From positions 1 through 64,000 of the forward strand of contig CAJUPL010000002.1 of assembly GCA_910588435.1 (NCBI GenBank): DNA of 64,000 nt, in the 5' to 3' direction. Position 1 is the stretch's first letter. Every line of letters begins with the position of its first letter. The DNA comes from an uncultured Eggerthellaceae bacterium (GTDB taxonomy: Bacteria > Actinomycetota > Coriobacteriia > Coriobacteriales > Eggerthellaceae). This document shows positions 50,913 through 60,544 of the stretch, piece by piece. The notes beneath the pieces were generated by a model. It saw nothing but the letters and a program-made list of their open reading frames with translations. It searched no databases and was not told the DNA's origin. Position numbers and translations under genes: made by a program.

Positions 50913-53460
50913 GAAGAACGATGCCGCCAAGCAGATAGCGAACCTGCTATCCACCGGAAAGCCCAAGGCTGACAACGTATACAAGGTGCCCGTCTATCGC
51001 TTTGACGTAGACGGCGAAGAGTGGGTCACCATAGGCCTGCGCGGGCATATCCTTGAGCCGGACTTCCCGCCGATGCTTCGCTACAAGCGCTCAAGCGGTT
51101 GGGTGGGCGTGACCCCAGACGGTGAGATCATCCCGGCCAAGATCCCTTCCTCGTTGGCGAAGCCGCCATTCAAGAAGAAGAAGCCGTTCGCTGAGGACGG
51201 CGTTGACCTCAAGGGCTGGAAGATGGAGGCGCTCCCGTACCTGGCCTTCTCGCCCATTGACAAGATCCCGAAGGAGAAGGAGATAATCCGCTCCCTCAAG
51301 AACCTTGCCAAGAAGGCGGATTCCATCGTCATCGCCACTGACTTCGATAGAGAAGGTGAGCTCATCGGCTCTGACGCGCTTGCGTGCTGCCGTGAGGTGA
51401 ACGAAGAGGCGCCCGTGTCGCGTGCAAGGTATTCCTCCTTCACCAAGCCTGAGATAGAGCACGCTTTCGCGAACTTGGTCTCCATGGATGAGGACCTGGC
51501 TCAAGCGGGTGAGGCCAGGCAGGACATCGATCTGATCTGGGGCGCTGCGCTCACGCGCTATCTCACGTTGGCGCGCTTCGCAGGCTTTGGGAACGTGAGG
51601 TCATCTGGCCGCGTGCAGACTCCAACCCTTGCGCTCATCGTGCAGAAGGAGAAGGAGCGCGAAGCGTTCGTGCCTGAGGATTTCTGGGTGATCAAGGGCG
51701 AGTTCGACACTTCTGCCGAATCTGGCCCTACCAAGGGCGACGGCCCGGATGCGTTCTCCGCGCTGTATCAGCACGCGCGCATCAAGGTGAAGTCCGATGC
51801 GGATGCCGTCATGGCTGCCGTGAAAGACGCGAAGTCCGCCAAGGTCATGAGCGTTGAGAAGAAGAAGCGCACGCAAGCGCCCCCGGCTCCATTCAACACC
51901 ACATCCCTCATGGCCGCTGCGTCCTCTGAGGGGATAACGCCTTCGCGCTGCATGAGGATGGCCGAGAGCCTTTACATGGACGGCTTCATCTCCTATCCGC
52001 GCGTTGATAACACGGTATACCCCTCAACGCTGGATCTGACTGAGGTGGTGAAGTCTCTCAAGAAGAATCCGGCGTATGAGCCGTATTGCGTGAAGCTCTT
52101 GAAGGGTGGCCCCTTGAAGGCCACGCGTGGCAAGAAAGAGACCACAGACCATCCGCCCATCTATCCCACCAAGGGCGCAACCCCCGATGACATGCCCGCG
52201 GCTGAGTACAGGCTGTATAACCTGATAGCCCGCCGCTTCTTGGCCACCTTGTCAGGCGCTGCCACGGTAGAGGGAACGAAGGCAGTGCTTGATGTGTCGG
52301 GTGAGGAGTTCCATGCAAAGGGAGACGTCCTCATAGGCGCAGGCTACAGGGAGATCTATCCGTTCGGCAGCAAGAAGGACGAGCAGCTGCCGCAGATGGA
52401 AGAAGGCCAGCAGATCGCCTTCAACGGCGCCACCTGCAAGAAGGATCAGACGAAGCCGCCTGCGCGTTACAGCCAGGGCAAGCTGGTCCAAGAGATGGAG
52501 AAGCTAGGCCTTGGCACGAAGTCAACCCGCGCCTCCATCATAGAGCGCCTGTACGCGGTGAAGTACATCCAGAATGACCCGATAGAGCCCTCGCAGCTTG
52601 GCATCGCTGTGATAGACGCGCTGGATGAGTTCGCGCCCCACATCACGCACCCAGAGATGACGGCTGAGCTTGAAGCTGGCATGGATGACATAGCAGAGGG
52701 CAAGAAGTCCAAGGATGCTGTGGTCATGGGATCGCGTGAGCTCTTGGCGAAGGAGCTTGACACGCTCATCCCCAACACTGATAAGGTGGGGGAGGCGCTA
52801 GCGGATGCCGTTGCGGCAGACGCGTATGTGGGCAAGTGCCCGAAGTGCGGCAAGGACCTGCAGATCCGCACGGCCAACAAGACGAAATCCATGTTCATCG
52901 GCTGCGCTGGGTGGCCTGATTGCGATGTCACCTATCCGCTTCCCAAGGGCAAGGTGGAAGCTTTGGATGAGCCGTGCCCTGAATGTGGGATGCCGCAGGT
53001 GAAGGTGACGCCGTTCAGGTCTAAGCCGCTCACCATCTGCATAGATCCAGACTGCAAGTCCAACCATGAAGACGAAGTGGTGGTGGGCCTTTGCCCTGTT
53101 TGCAAGGCCAACGGCAAGGAATCCAAGATGATCGCGCGCAGGAACCCGCGCACGCTCAAGCGCTCCGTCACTTGCGAGAACTTCGACGAATGCCAGACGC
53201 GCTATCCGCTCCCGCAGTTCGGTGACATCACCGCAACTGAGGACGTATGCGAAGAGTGCGGCGCGCCGATGGTCATCGTCACCACGCGCAGGGGTCCCTG
53301 GAAGCTCTGCCCGAACTTCGATTGCCCCTCCAAGATCCAGGAGGAAGAGGAGGCAGGCCTTCGCAACGCCGACGGTACCAAGAAGAAGAAAGCTCCTGCG
53401 AAGAAGAGCTCAACGAAGAAGACGGCTTCCAAGAAGGTCGCTTCGCGCAAGAGGTCATGA
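50893..53460 (+). CDS. topA: Type IA DNA topoisomerase
   Basis: An 855-residue enzyme that relaxes negative supercoils through a single-strand break. The N-terminal TOPRIM domain (LVVTEKNDAAKQIANLL; IATDFDREGELIG with the acidic triad) lacks the usual long N-terminus and resembles archaeal-type TopA/TopB. The catalytic tyrosine is in DGFISYPRVDN. The C-terminal third has several zinc ribbons (CPKCGKDL, CPECGMPQ, CPVCKANG, CEECGAP), followed by a Lys/Ala/Ser-rich tail. The start is TTG, inside the end of the yqhQ gene, with GGGAAGAGG upstream. Whether it is the housekeeping TopA or a TopB cannot be settled here. Confidence 0.9.
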   Translation: MKLVVTEKNDAAKQIANLLSTGKPKADNVYKVPVYRFDVDGEEWVTIGLRGHILEPDFPPMLRYKRSSGWVGVTPDGEIIPAKIPSSLAKPPFKKKKPFAEDGVDLKGWKMEALPYLAFSPIDKIPKEKEIIRSLKNLAKKADSIVIATDFDREGELIGSDALACCREVNEEAPVSRARYSSFTKPEIEHAFANLVSMDEDLAQAGEARQDIDLIWGAALTRYLTLARFAGFGNVRSSGRVQTPTLALIVQKEKEREAFVPEDFWVIKGEFDTSAESGPTKGDGPDAFSALYQHARIKVKSDADAVMAAVKDAKSAKVMSVEKKKRTQAPPAPFNTTSLMAAASSEGITPSRCMRMAESLYMDGFISYPRVDNTVYPSTLDLTEVVKSLKKNPAYEPYCVKLLKGGPLKATRGKKETTDHPPIYPTKGATPDDMPAAEYRLYNLIARRFLATLSGAATVEGTKAVLDVSGEEFHAKGDVLIGAGYREIYPFGSKKDEQLPQMEEGQQIAFNGATCKKDQTKPPARYSQGKLVQEMEKLGLGTKSTRASIIERLYAVKYIQNDPIEPSQLGIAVIDALDEFAPHITHPEMTAELEAGMDDIAEGKKSKDAVVMGSRELLAKELDTLIPNTDKVGEALADAVAADAYVGKCPKCGKDLQIRTANKTKSMFIGCAGWPDCDVTYPLPKGKVEALDEPCPECGMPQVKVTPFRSKPLTICIDPDCKSNHEDEVVVGLCPVCKANGKESKMIARRNPRTLKRSVTCENFDECQTRYPLPQFGDITATEDVCEECGAPMVIVTTRRGPWKLCPNFDCPSKIQEEEEAGLRNADGTKKKKAPAKKSSTKKTASKKVASRKRS

Positions 53461-53466
53461 TCGGGC

Positions 53467-54321
53467 ATGGAGCGCGTTGTAACAGCTGAAGCAGTTGGAG
53501 ATGCGGTATATGAGGCCATCCGCGAATGTGCGGTGACCTTGCGTCCGGATTACAGAGCGTCTGTACAGGATGCCCTTGATATGGGAGCAGCAGAGGGCAG
53601 GGCAGCTTCTGTCTTGCAGGACATCCTTCGCAATGCTGACATAGGGGTTCAGTCAGATGTTCCCATCTGCCAAGACACTGGAAGCGTTTGGGTCTGCCTT
53701 GAGGTTGGTCCGGACGTCATGATCCCGGGAGATGTGCTCTCCTGCGTGGATGATGCAGTGGCGCGCGCCTATGAGCAAGGTGGCCTTCGCATGAGCATAG
53801 TGCGTGACGCGCTCTTCAACCGTGAGAACACGAAGACGAACGCACCCGCATTCTCTGAGGTGCGCTTGGTGGATGAGTCTGGATGCAGGTTGCATGTCAT
53901 GCTCAAGGGCGGCGGCTCTGACAATGCGTCGCGTCTGGTGATGCTCCCGCCAGGAGAGGGGCGCGATGGCGTCATCCGCGTAGTGCTGGATGCTGTGCGC
54001 GAGAAGGCTGCGAACGCGTGTCCCCCGCTCGTGGTGGGGGTAGGAGTTGGAGGCACGTTCGACAAGGTAGCGGGCCTCTCCAAAAGGGCGCTGCTCCGGC
54101 CTGTTGGCTCTCCTGCAGAGAGCCTAGAGGCTGCGGGATTCGAACGCGAGGTCCTGCAAGCCGTGAATGACCTTGGGATCGGGCCGGCGGCGCTTGGGGG
54201 GAATCCTACTGCGGTTGCTGTCCATCTGAAGACGGCGCCGTGCCATATAGCCGCGTTGCCTGTTGCTGTGAACATGGGCTGCTGCGCTATGAGGAGCAAG
54301 ACCGTGGAGCTTGGATCTTGA
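53467..54321 (+). CDS. Fumarate hydratase class I, alpha subunit
   Basis: A 284-residue subunit of the [4Fe-4S] two-subunit fumarase/L(+)-tartrate dehydratase family. The cluster cysteines are in VPICQDTGS, and further Cys residues near residues 177 and 275 fit the other ligands. LKGGGSDNASR and VVGVGVGGTFDKVAGLSKRAL are typical. The enzyme interconverts malate and fumarate; in an anaerobe this would feed fumarate respiration. The beta subunit follows 10 bases after its stop. Confidence 0.93.
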   Translation: MERVVTAEAVGDAVYEAIRECAVTLRPDYRASVQDALDMGAAEGRAASVLQDILRNADIGVQSDVPICQDTGSVWVCLEVGPDVMIPGDVLSCVDDAVARAYEQGGLRMSIVRDALFNRENTKTNAPAFSEVRLVDESGCRLHVMLKGGGSDNASRLVMLPPGEGRDGVIRVVLDAVREKAANACPPLVVGVGVGGTFDKVAGLSKRALLRPVGSPAESLEAAGFEREVLQAVNDLGIGPAALGGNPTAVAVHLKTAPCHIAALPVAVNMGCCAMRSKTVELGS

Positions 54322-54331
54322 AGGAGCGCAG

Positions 54332-54865
54332 ATGACAGACGATGCCGTCAAGGTCACATTGCCTGATGATGCCAGCGTGCTGGCAGGGCTCTCGGCTGGG
54401 GATAAGGTGCTCATCTCAGGCACCATCTACACCATGCGCGATGCCGGGCACATGAGATGCCTGGAATACCTGCGTGAAGAGGGGCATCTGCCATTCGGCC
54501 TGGAAGGACAGACGCTCTTCTATGCGGGGCCAACACCCGCACGTGCAGGACGCCCCTTCGGTGCCATCGGGCCCACTACGGCATCCAGAATGGATTTTGC
54601 CTCGCCTGAGCTCTACCGTGCTGGGATCGTGGCCACTATAGGCAAGGGCAAGAGGTCTCAAGAGGTCAAGGATGCATGCCGTCAGTGCGGGGCAGTGTAT
54701 CTGGCTTGCGTTGGCGGCATAGCTGCGTTGCTTGCTGAATGCGTGATCAGCTCTGAGTGCATCGCCTGGGAGGATCTGGGGACTGAGGCGCTGCACAAGA
54801 TAGAGGTGCGTGACCTTCCGGCATTCGTTGAGGTGGATGCGAAGGGAATGAGCCTCTACGCATAG
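54332..54865 (+). CDS. Fumarate hydratase class I, beta subunit
   Basis: A 177-residue partner of the alpha subunit. GDKVLISGTIYTMRDAGH, YAGPTPARAGRPFGAIGPTT and GKGKRSQEVKDAC are standard for this family; the basic and Asp-His residues contribute to substrate binding. ATG 54332 has AAGGAG (54321-54326) directly after the alpha subunit's stop. Tartrate dehydratase is the alternative substrate assignment. Confidence 0.93.
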   Translation: MTDDAVKVTLPDDASVLAGLSAGDKVLISGTIYTMRDAGHMRCLEYLREEGHLPFGLEGQTLFYAGPTPARAGRPFGAIGPTTASRMDFASPELYRAGIVATIGKGKRSQEVKDACRQCGAVYLACVGGIAALLAECVISSECIAWEDLGTEALHKIEVRDLPAFVEVDAKGMSLYA

Positions 54866-54928
54866 CGCTTGCGCGATCCTCAGCTCTTCGAAAGCTTGCT
54901 GCATGTGCTCATAGCCCTGTGGAGGAAG

Positions 54929-54957
54929 TTGCCCCGTGCAGATGGTGACTATATAAT
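54929..54957 (+). promoter_or_regulatory. Promoter of the Fe-S/molybdoenzyme operon
   Basis: TTGCCC (54929-54934), 17-base spacer, TATAAT (54952-54957). It matches the sigma-70 type consensus at four and six positions. The leader would be about 32 bases and holds AGGAG in front of GTG 54996. Confidence 0.75.
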
Positions 54958-54995
54958 CCGCAACTAACATTAGATATCATCCAATAGGAGCTTCA

Positions 54996-56072
54996 GTGAG
55001 CACATTTGAGATAGTGGATGCCCTCACAGGGGACTTGATAGCCTTCGATCAAGAGAGCGGGAACGCCACTATAGAGCGAGGATATGCACCGGTTGAGAAG
55101 GGGGCTAAGAAGACCCTGTTCTTCCCGGGATGCTCGTTCGTGAACTATGCGATGCCCTTGGTGCAAGCGGTGCATGGTCTCTTGGAGCAGCAAGGCGTGG
55201 CTGATGGGATATCGGTCCTCTGCTGCGGGAAGATACTGTCTTATGAGCCTGAAGGGGACGTGCTCAGAGCGTCATTCGAAGATCAGCTCAAAGACCATAT
55301 AGCGCGTGCTGGCGTAGAGAAGCTCATATGCGCTTGTCCGAACTGCGTGATGGCGCTACGCAACTGCTTGAGCGCTGATGAGCGCACGAAGGATGTCCAG
55401 ATAGAGGTGCTGCCGCAGACTCTTGCTGACCTTGGCTACAGGCTGGATCCTGCCACGTGTGCCAAGCTCATCAAGGGCTCTGAGGATGAGGACGTCCTTC
55501 TCTGCACGCATGACTCCTGCCCAGACGGCAAGACAGGAGAGTTCGCACGCGGCCTTCGTGCCCTCATGCCAGATGGCCTTTGGGCAGACCCTGAGCATTG
55601 CTTGAGCAAGTCCATCTGCTGTGGCTCGCTTCCGCGTGCAGCGGGCAAGTTCGAGCAGGCGGACAAGTGCGCCATGAAGAATGGTGAAGAGGCCAAGGCC
55701 ATAGGGGCTGACGCCATAGTGACCGCATGCATGAGCTGCACCTTCCAGCTGAACATGGCCCAGCCTCATGTCCAGTGCGTGAACTATCTTGAGCTCCTGT
55801 TCAACTGGCGCGTTGACTGGGCTACTGTGGGAGCTTGGATGAAGCTCAGGTTCCTCTTCGATGAGACGCTTGGCTGTGAGGAGAAGGCAGGCGGATCAAG
55901 GCCATTTGCAGGCTTGTCGTCATCATGTGAGGCAGCAGCGTCCGCATCAGGGACCAGGACAGATGAAGAGGCTTGCGAACAGGAGCTTCACGGCAAGCTG
56001 ACCGAAGAGGATGGGGTAGCCTCCAAGAGCGTCTCCATCTCTAATGCTGATGTGAAGACCCTGGGCGAGTAG
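54996..56072 (+). CDS. CCG-domain Fe-S oxidoreductase (HdrB/HdrD-like)
   Basis: A 358-residue soluble protein with two cysteine-rich CCG domains: FFPGCSFVNYA...VLCCGKI and LCTHDSCPD...SICCGSL...ACMSCTFQLN. Such domains hold a noncubane [4Fe-4S] cluster that passes electrons in heterodisulfide reductase, glycerol-3-phosphate dehydrogenase and lactate oxidation complexes. The last 65 residues are polar and probably disordered. The start is GTG with AGGAG upstream and a strong promoter before it. It is the likely redox partner of the molybdoenzyme 15 bases downstream. Confidence 0.87.
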   Translation: MSTFEIVDALTGDLIAFDQESGNATIERGYAPVEKGAKKTLFFPGCSFVNYAMPLVQAVHGLLEQQGVADGISVLCCGKILSYEPEGDVLRASFEDQLKDHIARAGVEKLICACPNCVMALRNCLSADERTKDVQIEVLPQTLADLGYRLDPATCAKLIKGSEDEDVLLCTHDSCPDGKTGEFARGLRALMPDGLWADPEHCLSKSICCGSLPRAAGKFEQADKCAMKNGEEAKAIGADAIVTACMSCTFQLNMAQPHVQCVNYLELLFNWRVDWATVGAWMKLRFLFDETLGCEEKAGGSRPFAGLSSSCEAAASASGTRTDEEACEQELHGKLTEEDGVASKSVSISNADVKTLGE

Positions 56073-56087
56073 GCAAGGTGCTGAGCG

Positions 56088-58343
56088 TTGGAGAAGGTCA
56101 CCACCAACTGCCATTTCTGCGGATACCTCTGCGGTTTCATCGCAACCGTTGAGGATGGCCGCATAACGGCGCTAGAGCCTGACCCTGCGCGCTATCCGTA
56201 TGACCCTTCTGTGCTTGCAGGGTGCCAGCGCTGGAAGATGAACCTTGATGTGCTGGATGCGCCTGACCGCGTGAACCATCCGCTGAAGCGGGTGGGTGAG
56301 CGAGGGGGCGGCCAGTGGGAGCGCATCTCATGGGATCAAGCCCTTGATGAGATAGCAGCCACGCTCTCTCGCCTTCGCGAAGAGCACAATGCAGGCGTCC
56401 TGGCATCCATGATAGGAGGGCCGCACACATCCTTCTGGCCGCTGCACCGCTTCATGTCGCTATTCGGTTCGCCGAACAACTGCGGCATCGGGCAGATCTG
56501 CTGGAATCCGCGGATCTGGTCAGACACGCTCACGTTCGGCTGGACGATAGAGCCTGACGTCACAGAGGAGACTAACTGTCTCATCATCTGGGGGACGAAC
56601 CCAGCTGAATCTGACAATTCGCTCTTCTGGCGGTCTTTGCTGAAGATGCACAAGGTTGGGCGACCTAAGCTCGTGGTGATAGATCCGCGCCTCACCAAGA
56701 CCGCGCGCATCGCAGACACATGGGTGTGCCTGAAGCCTGGCACAGATGCGCATTTCGCACTGGGCCTTTTGAACGTGGTCATCTCGGAGGAACTGTATGA
56801 CGAGGAGTTCGTCAAGGAATGGTGCGTGGGGTTCCAAGAGCTAGCGGATCACGTCAAGCCTTACACGCCAGAACACGTGGCAAGCGTCTGCGGCATAGAC
56901 GCGGAAACGGTGATAGACATTGCGCACACATTCGCGAACTCTCCCTCCACGATCATCACAGGGCGCGGGATAGATCAGATAGGGGAGAACGTCTTGCCAA
57001 CGCATAGGGCAAGGTGCGCTCTTCTGGCCATCTGCGGGGATATAGACCGCCCAGGCGGATCCAGCATCCTAGAGACAAGCGACTTCACCTCTGAGCTTGA
57101 GCTTGAGTGCACGCTTGGCAATTGGGATGAGCTGTCTGCGAATTGCCTGAACACGGAGCACACGCCGCTGCAGAGCTATGAGGGCTATGCGCGCGTGAAG
57201 CCTTGCATGGATGCGGATGGGCGCGAGCTTCCGGCAAGATATCTGACAAGCGTGCATCCAGACCTCATGCTGCGCGCCATGGAGGGACAGGCGCGGTATC
57301 CCATTCGCGCGGCCATAGTGGAGGCCACCAATCCGCTGCTCACATATGCTGACACGAACCGCATGCTCTCCGCGCTCTTGGGGTTGGACCTCCTGGTGGT
57401 GCTTGACTACTACATGACGCCAACAGCGGCCATAGCTGATTACGTGCTGCCGGCGGCGGGCGCCATGGAGCGCGCAACGTTCCAGGCGCACGGTGGTGTT
57501 GCGAACTTCGTCTACGGAGGGCAGAAGGCGGTAGAGCCATATCATGAGCGCAAGCATGACTATGAGGTCTTCCGGGAGCTGGGGCTGCGCTTAGGGCAAG
57601 AGGACATGTGGCCGCATCCAACTTTCGAAGAGGCCTGCGAGGCAGCGCTTGAGCCATGCGGACTTGATTGGGACGGCTATGTGCAGATGGGGATGTATGC
57701 CATGCCCATCACGCCCCACAAGCATGAGCAGGTGATGCCTGATGGCACGAAGCGCGGGTTCGCCACTCCAACGGGAAAGGTGGAGCTTGCGAATGCGGCC
57801 TTGGAGGAGATGGGTGGCGGGCGTCTCCCGGTGCCAGGTGAGAGCTATCCCCTTTGCTCTGATGGCTTCATTCGCAAGATGGAGGCAGACGGTTGGCAGC
57901 ATTTTGGCCTCATCACGGGAGGCCGCAAGCAGCCATACAACGCATCCATGTACATGAACAACCCGGATTTCAGGCGTCGCAACCCAAGGCCATGCGTTGA
58001 GATGAGCGAAGCCAGCGCCGCGCGCCTTGGCGTCAAAGGCGGAGATGTCCTGACGCTGGCCACAGACCAGGGGCAAGCTAGCTTCATCGTGGATATAATC
58101 ACCATGGCTGATGGCGTGCTGCATGCAGACTATGGATGGTGGCACCCGGAGCGTGAGGTCAAGCTGCCTGAGCTTGGCGGCATCTTCGAGAGCAATGTGA
58201 ACACGCTCACCAGATGCGGCCTTGAAGGCGCTGAGCCCATGATAGGAACGTGGGCGTACAACGCGCTGGATTGCATGGCCAAGGCAACTGATGAGCCGCT
58301 TGATTGGGAGCCGGACATCACACGGAAAGGCTCTTTCGCCTGA
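56088..58343 (+). CDS. Molybdopterin (or tungstopterin) oxidoreductase of the DMSO reductase family
   Basis: A 751-residue cytoplasmic enzyme without a Tat signal. An N-terminal [4Fe-4S] motif (C8, C11, C15, C46) is followed by bis-MGD-binding domains: LIIWGTNPAES, VVIDPRLTKTA and a C-terminal MopB_CT domain. Cys138 in GIGQICWNPR is the probable metal ligand. The family covers formate dehydrogenases, thiosulfate reductases, transhydroxylases, acetylene hydratase and the catechol dehydroxylases of Eggerthella. The sequence alone does not fix the substrate. There is no ferredoxin-type beta subunit or membrane anchor; only the CCG protein is adjacent. The start is TTG. Confidence 0.88.
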   Translation: MEKVTTNCHFCGYLCGFIATVEDGRITALEPDPARYPYDPSVLAGCQRWKMNLDVLDAPDRVNHPLKRVGERGGGQWERISWDQALDEIAATLSRLREEHNAGVLASMIGGPHTSFWPLHRFMSLFGSPNNCGIGQICWNPRIWSDTLTFGWTIEPDVTEETNCLIIWGTNPAESDNSLFWRSLLKMHKVGRPKLVVIDPRLTKTARIADTWVCLKPGTDAHFALGLLNVVISEELYDEEFVKEWCVGFQELADHVKPYTPEHVASVCGIDAETVIDIAHTFANSPSTIITGRGIDQIGENVLPTHRARCALLAICGDIDRPGGSSILETSDFTSELELECTLGNWDELSANCLNTEHTPLQSYEGYARVKPCMDADGRELPARYLTSVHPDLMLRAMEGQARYPIRAAIVEATNPLLTYADTNRMLSALLGLDLLVVLDYYMTPTAAIADYVLPAAGAMERATFQAHGGVANFVYGGQKAVEPYHERKHDYEVFRELGLRLGQEDMWPHPTFEEACEAALEPCGLDWDGYVQMGMYAMPITPHKHEQVMPDGTKRGFATPTGKVELANAALEEMGGGRLPVPGESYPLCSDGFIRKMEADGWQHFGLITGGRKQPYNASMYMNNPDFRRRNPRPCVEMSEASAARLGVKGGDVLTLATDQGQASFIVDIITMADGVLHADYGWWHPEREVKLPELGGIFESNVNTLTRCGLEGAEPMIGTWAYNALDCMAKATDEPLDWEPDITRKGSFA

Positions 58344-58374
58344 GAGCGAAAGATGGGAAATAGGAGGTATCCTC

Positions 58375-59235
58375 ATGGCAGAGCGCAAGCAAGCGCTTCT
58401 AGTGTTCAGCAAACCACCCATCCCGGGCTTGGTGAAGACCCGCCTCACAGAGGCGAACGGCGGCTTCCTGACGAATGAGCAGGCAGCACAGTTCTTCAAG
58501 TTCTGCTTGTATGACGTCTGCGAGGCAGCAATGAACGCGCTGCTGGAGCTCCAGTACGAGAACGACCAGCTGGTAGCGTCTGACCCAACCGCTGACAAGA
58601 TCACGTATGACTTCATCCTGTCCACGCCTGAGAAGCATCTGGATCTCATGAAGGAGACGTTCGATGAGATCGGCCCGTGGCCCATGGAGATCCACTTCAT
58701 GACGGATTCCGGCGCCACCTTCGACGACCACTTCGATGACGCGTTCGCGCAGATCTTCGGGCAGGGCTATGAGCACATCGTATCCATTGGCGCTGACATC
58801 CCAACGCTTCCGAAGTCTCACATCAAGCAGTCATTTCAGTGGCTGGATTACTTCCACTCCATCGGCAAGGCCGGATTCGTCTGCGCGCCTTGCCAGGAGT
58901 GCGGAACCTCCCTTGTGGGCGCGTCCTCTGACACGCCCATCAACCACCAGGGCGTCTACTACAACATGCACGGCGTGCCTGCGCTTGATGCGTACATGGC
59001 GAAGGTGCGCGAGAAGGACATCCCAACGGCATACTTCGCGCCTATAGCAGACATAGACGAGCGAACTGACCTTGCACATGCGCTCTCCTGCATGAAGGCT
59101 ATCGAACAGGCTGCCAAATACCAGCCTGACCTCTTCGTGCCGAAGCGCGTTCTCTCCTGGTGCGCGCTGATGGGCATCCACGTCAGCACACCTCCAAATG
59201 AAGAGCACGACCCAAGGCAGTACATCGATGAGTAA
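58375..59235 (+). CDS. DUF2064 / TIGR04282-type GT-A-fold protein
   Basis: A 286-residue protein of the nucleotidyltransferase-like GT-A fold: LLVFSKPPIPGLVKTRL is the family's opening motif and SIGADIPTLPKSHIKQ its acidic substrate motif. Family members are annotated as glycosyltransferases or nucleotidyltransferases, one near arsenosugar genes, without firm activity. AGGAGG (58362-58367) fixes ATG 58375. It is 31 bases after the molybdoenzyme and overlaps the radical SAM gene by eight bases, so a role in making a modified cofactor or substrate is plausible. Confidence 0.82.
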   Translation: MAERKQALLVFSKPPIPGLVKTRLTEANGGFLTNEQAAQFFKFCLYDVCEAAMNALLELQYENDQLVASDPTADKITYDFILSTPEKHLDLMKETFDEIGPWPMEIHFMTDSGATFDDHFDDAFAQIFGQGYEHIVSIGADIPTLPKSHIKQSFQWLDYFHSIGKAGFVCAPCQECGTSLVGASSDTPINHQGVYYNMHGVPALDAYMAKVREKDIPTAYFAPIADIDERTDLAHALSCMKAIEQAAKYQPDLFVPKRVLSWCALMGIHVSTPPNEEHDPRQYIDE

Positions 59236-60544
59236 GGAGCTGCTGCACAATACAGGGGCGCTCTGTCCGGACTGCCTTCGCGAGCTTCCCGCTGAGGTCT
59301 ACGCAGATGATGAGGGCGTCGTCTGGATGGAGCGCACGTGCCCTGAGCATGGGTATCTGACCACGCGGATGTGGCCTGATGCTGAGCATTATATGTGGCT
59401 GAGGTCCGAGGCGTTCCCGAAGACGAGGCCAGAGAACACCATCCCTGCTGGCAAGGATTGCCCGTTCGGGTGCGGCACTTGCGCGCGCCATGGGAGGCGC
59501 GGCACGCTTCTGGAGATAGAGGTCACGCGCAACTGCAACCTTCATTGCCCGGTGTGCTTCGCGTCCTCTGAGAGCGGCGAATACGATCCTACCATGGATG
59601 AGATCCGCGCCATGTATCAGGTGATCGCTGACGCCGTTGGCACAGACGGTGCCGTGCAGCTGACAGGCGGTGAGCCCACTACGCGCAAGGATCTGAAGGA
59701 CATCATCTACATGGGCCGGGAGATGGGCTTCTGGGGCATAGAGGTGAACACGAACGGCCTTGTCATCGCCAACAACCAGGGATATCTGGAGGATCTGGTG
59801 GCAGCAGGGCTCACGGGCGTGTACCTCTCTTTCGACGGTCTCACGGGAGACGTGTATGAGGCCACATGCGGGCGTGACATCTTGAAGACGAAGCTTCGCG
59901 CCATAGAGCGTTGCCGTGAATGCGGGATACAGGTGGTCCTCTCAGTAGCTGTGGTGGCAGGGGTGAATGACCAGCAGCTTGGGGACATCCTCCGCTTCGG
60001 GCTTGAGAACTCAGATGTGGTGGCGGGCATCGCGCTGCAGCCAGCGTTCACGTCAGGGCGCTTCGACGCAACACGTGCCATCCCCATGTCATCAGGCGAT
60101 GTGATACAAGGCCTCTGCCAGCAGTCAGACGGCCTTTTGGACGTGAAGGACGTCTGGCCGTTGGGCTGCTCGCACCCCTTGTGCGACACGGGCGTCTTCC
60201 TCTTGAAGTCAGAGGATGCAGAGCACGCAACGGGCTTCGTGCCAGCAACGCGCCTCATGACCATGGAGGAGTATGCCGAAGGGTATTCGCCAGACTCACC
60301 GCAAGGCTCGGTCTTCCTGGACATCCTGTACAAGAAGGATGTCCCCGTGTCAGACGGCCTTTCCATCATCGTGATGAACTACATGGATGCCTACAGCATG
60401 GACACGGAGCGCCTTCGCGAATGCTCCATGATGGTGTGCGTGCCCGATGGCCGCGCCATCCCGTTCTGCTCATATCATCTGACGAACAGCGCTGGCCAGC
60501 GCATATACCCGCCTTGGTGCAAGGAAGAGGTGCCGCATGTCTGA
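59228..60544 (+). CDS. Radical SAM enzyme, COG1964/Tes-like
   Basis: A 438-residue protein. The radical SAM motif is C103-x3-C107-x2-C110 (RNCNLHCPVCF), followed by LTGGEPTTRKD and the SFDG strand. The N-terminus holds extra cysteines (C13, C16, C38 and C78, C82, C85), probably zinc or Fe-S sites. This layout is that of the COG1964 group, which includes a dihydropterin methylase and the tetraether lipid synthase. It overlaps the DUF2064 gene by eight bases at its start and the DUF169 gene by eight at its end. The substrate is unknown. Confidence 0.88.
   Translation: MSKELLHNTGALCPDCLRELPAEVYADDEGVVWMERTCPEHGYLTTRMWPDAEHYMWLRSEAFPKTRPENTIPAGKDCPFGCGTCARHGRRGTLLEIEVTRNCNLHCPVCFASSESGEYDPTMDEIRAMYQVIADAVGTDGAVQLTGGEPTTRKDLKDIIYMGREMGFWGIEVNTNGLVIANNQGYLEDLVAAGLTGVYLSFDGLTGDVYEATCGRDILKTKLRAIERCRECGIQVVLSVAVVAGVNDQQLGDILRFGLENSDVVAGIALQPAFTSGRFDATRAIPMSSGDVIQGLCQQSDGLLDVKDVWPLGCSHPLCDTGVFLLKSEDAEHATGFVPATRLMTMEEYAEGYSPDSPQGSVFLDILYKKDVPVSDGLSIIVMNYMDAYSMDTERLRECSMMVCVPDGRAIPFCSYHLTNSAGQRIYPPWCKEEVPHV

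Noticed and set aside
54866..54928. AGCTCTTCGAAAGCT hairpin after the fumarase genes
   Set aside because: Short, imperfect and without a T-run; not supported as a terminator.
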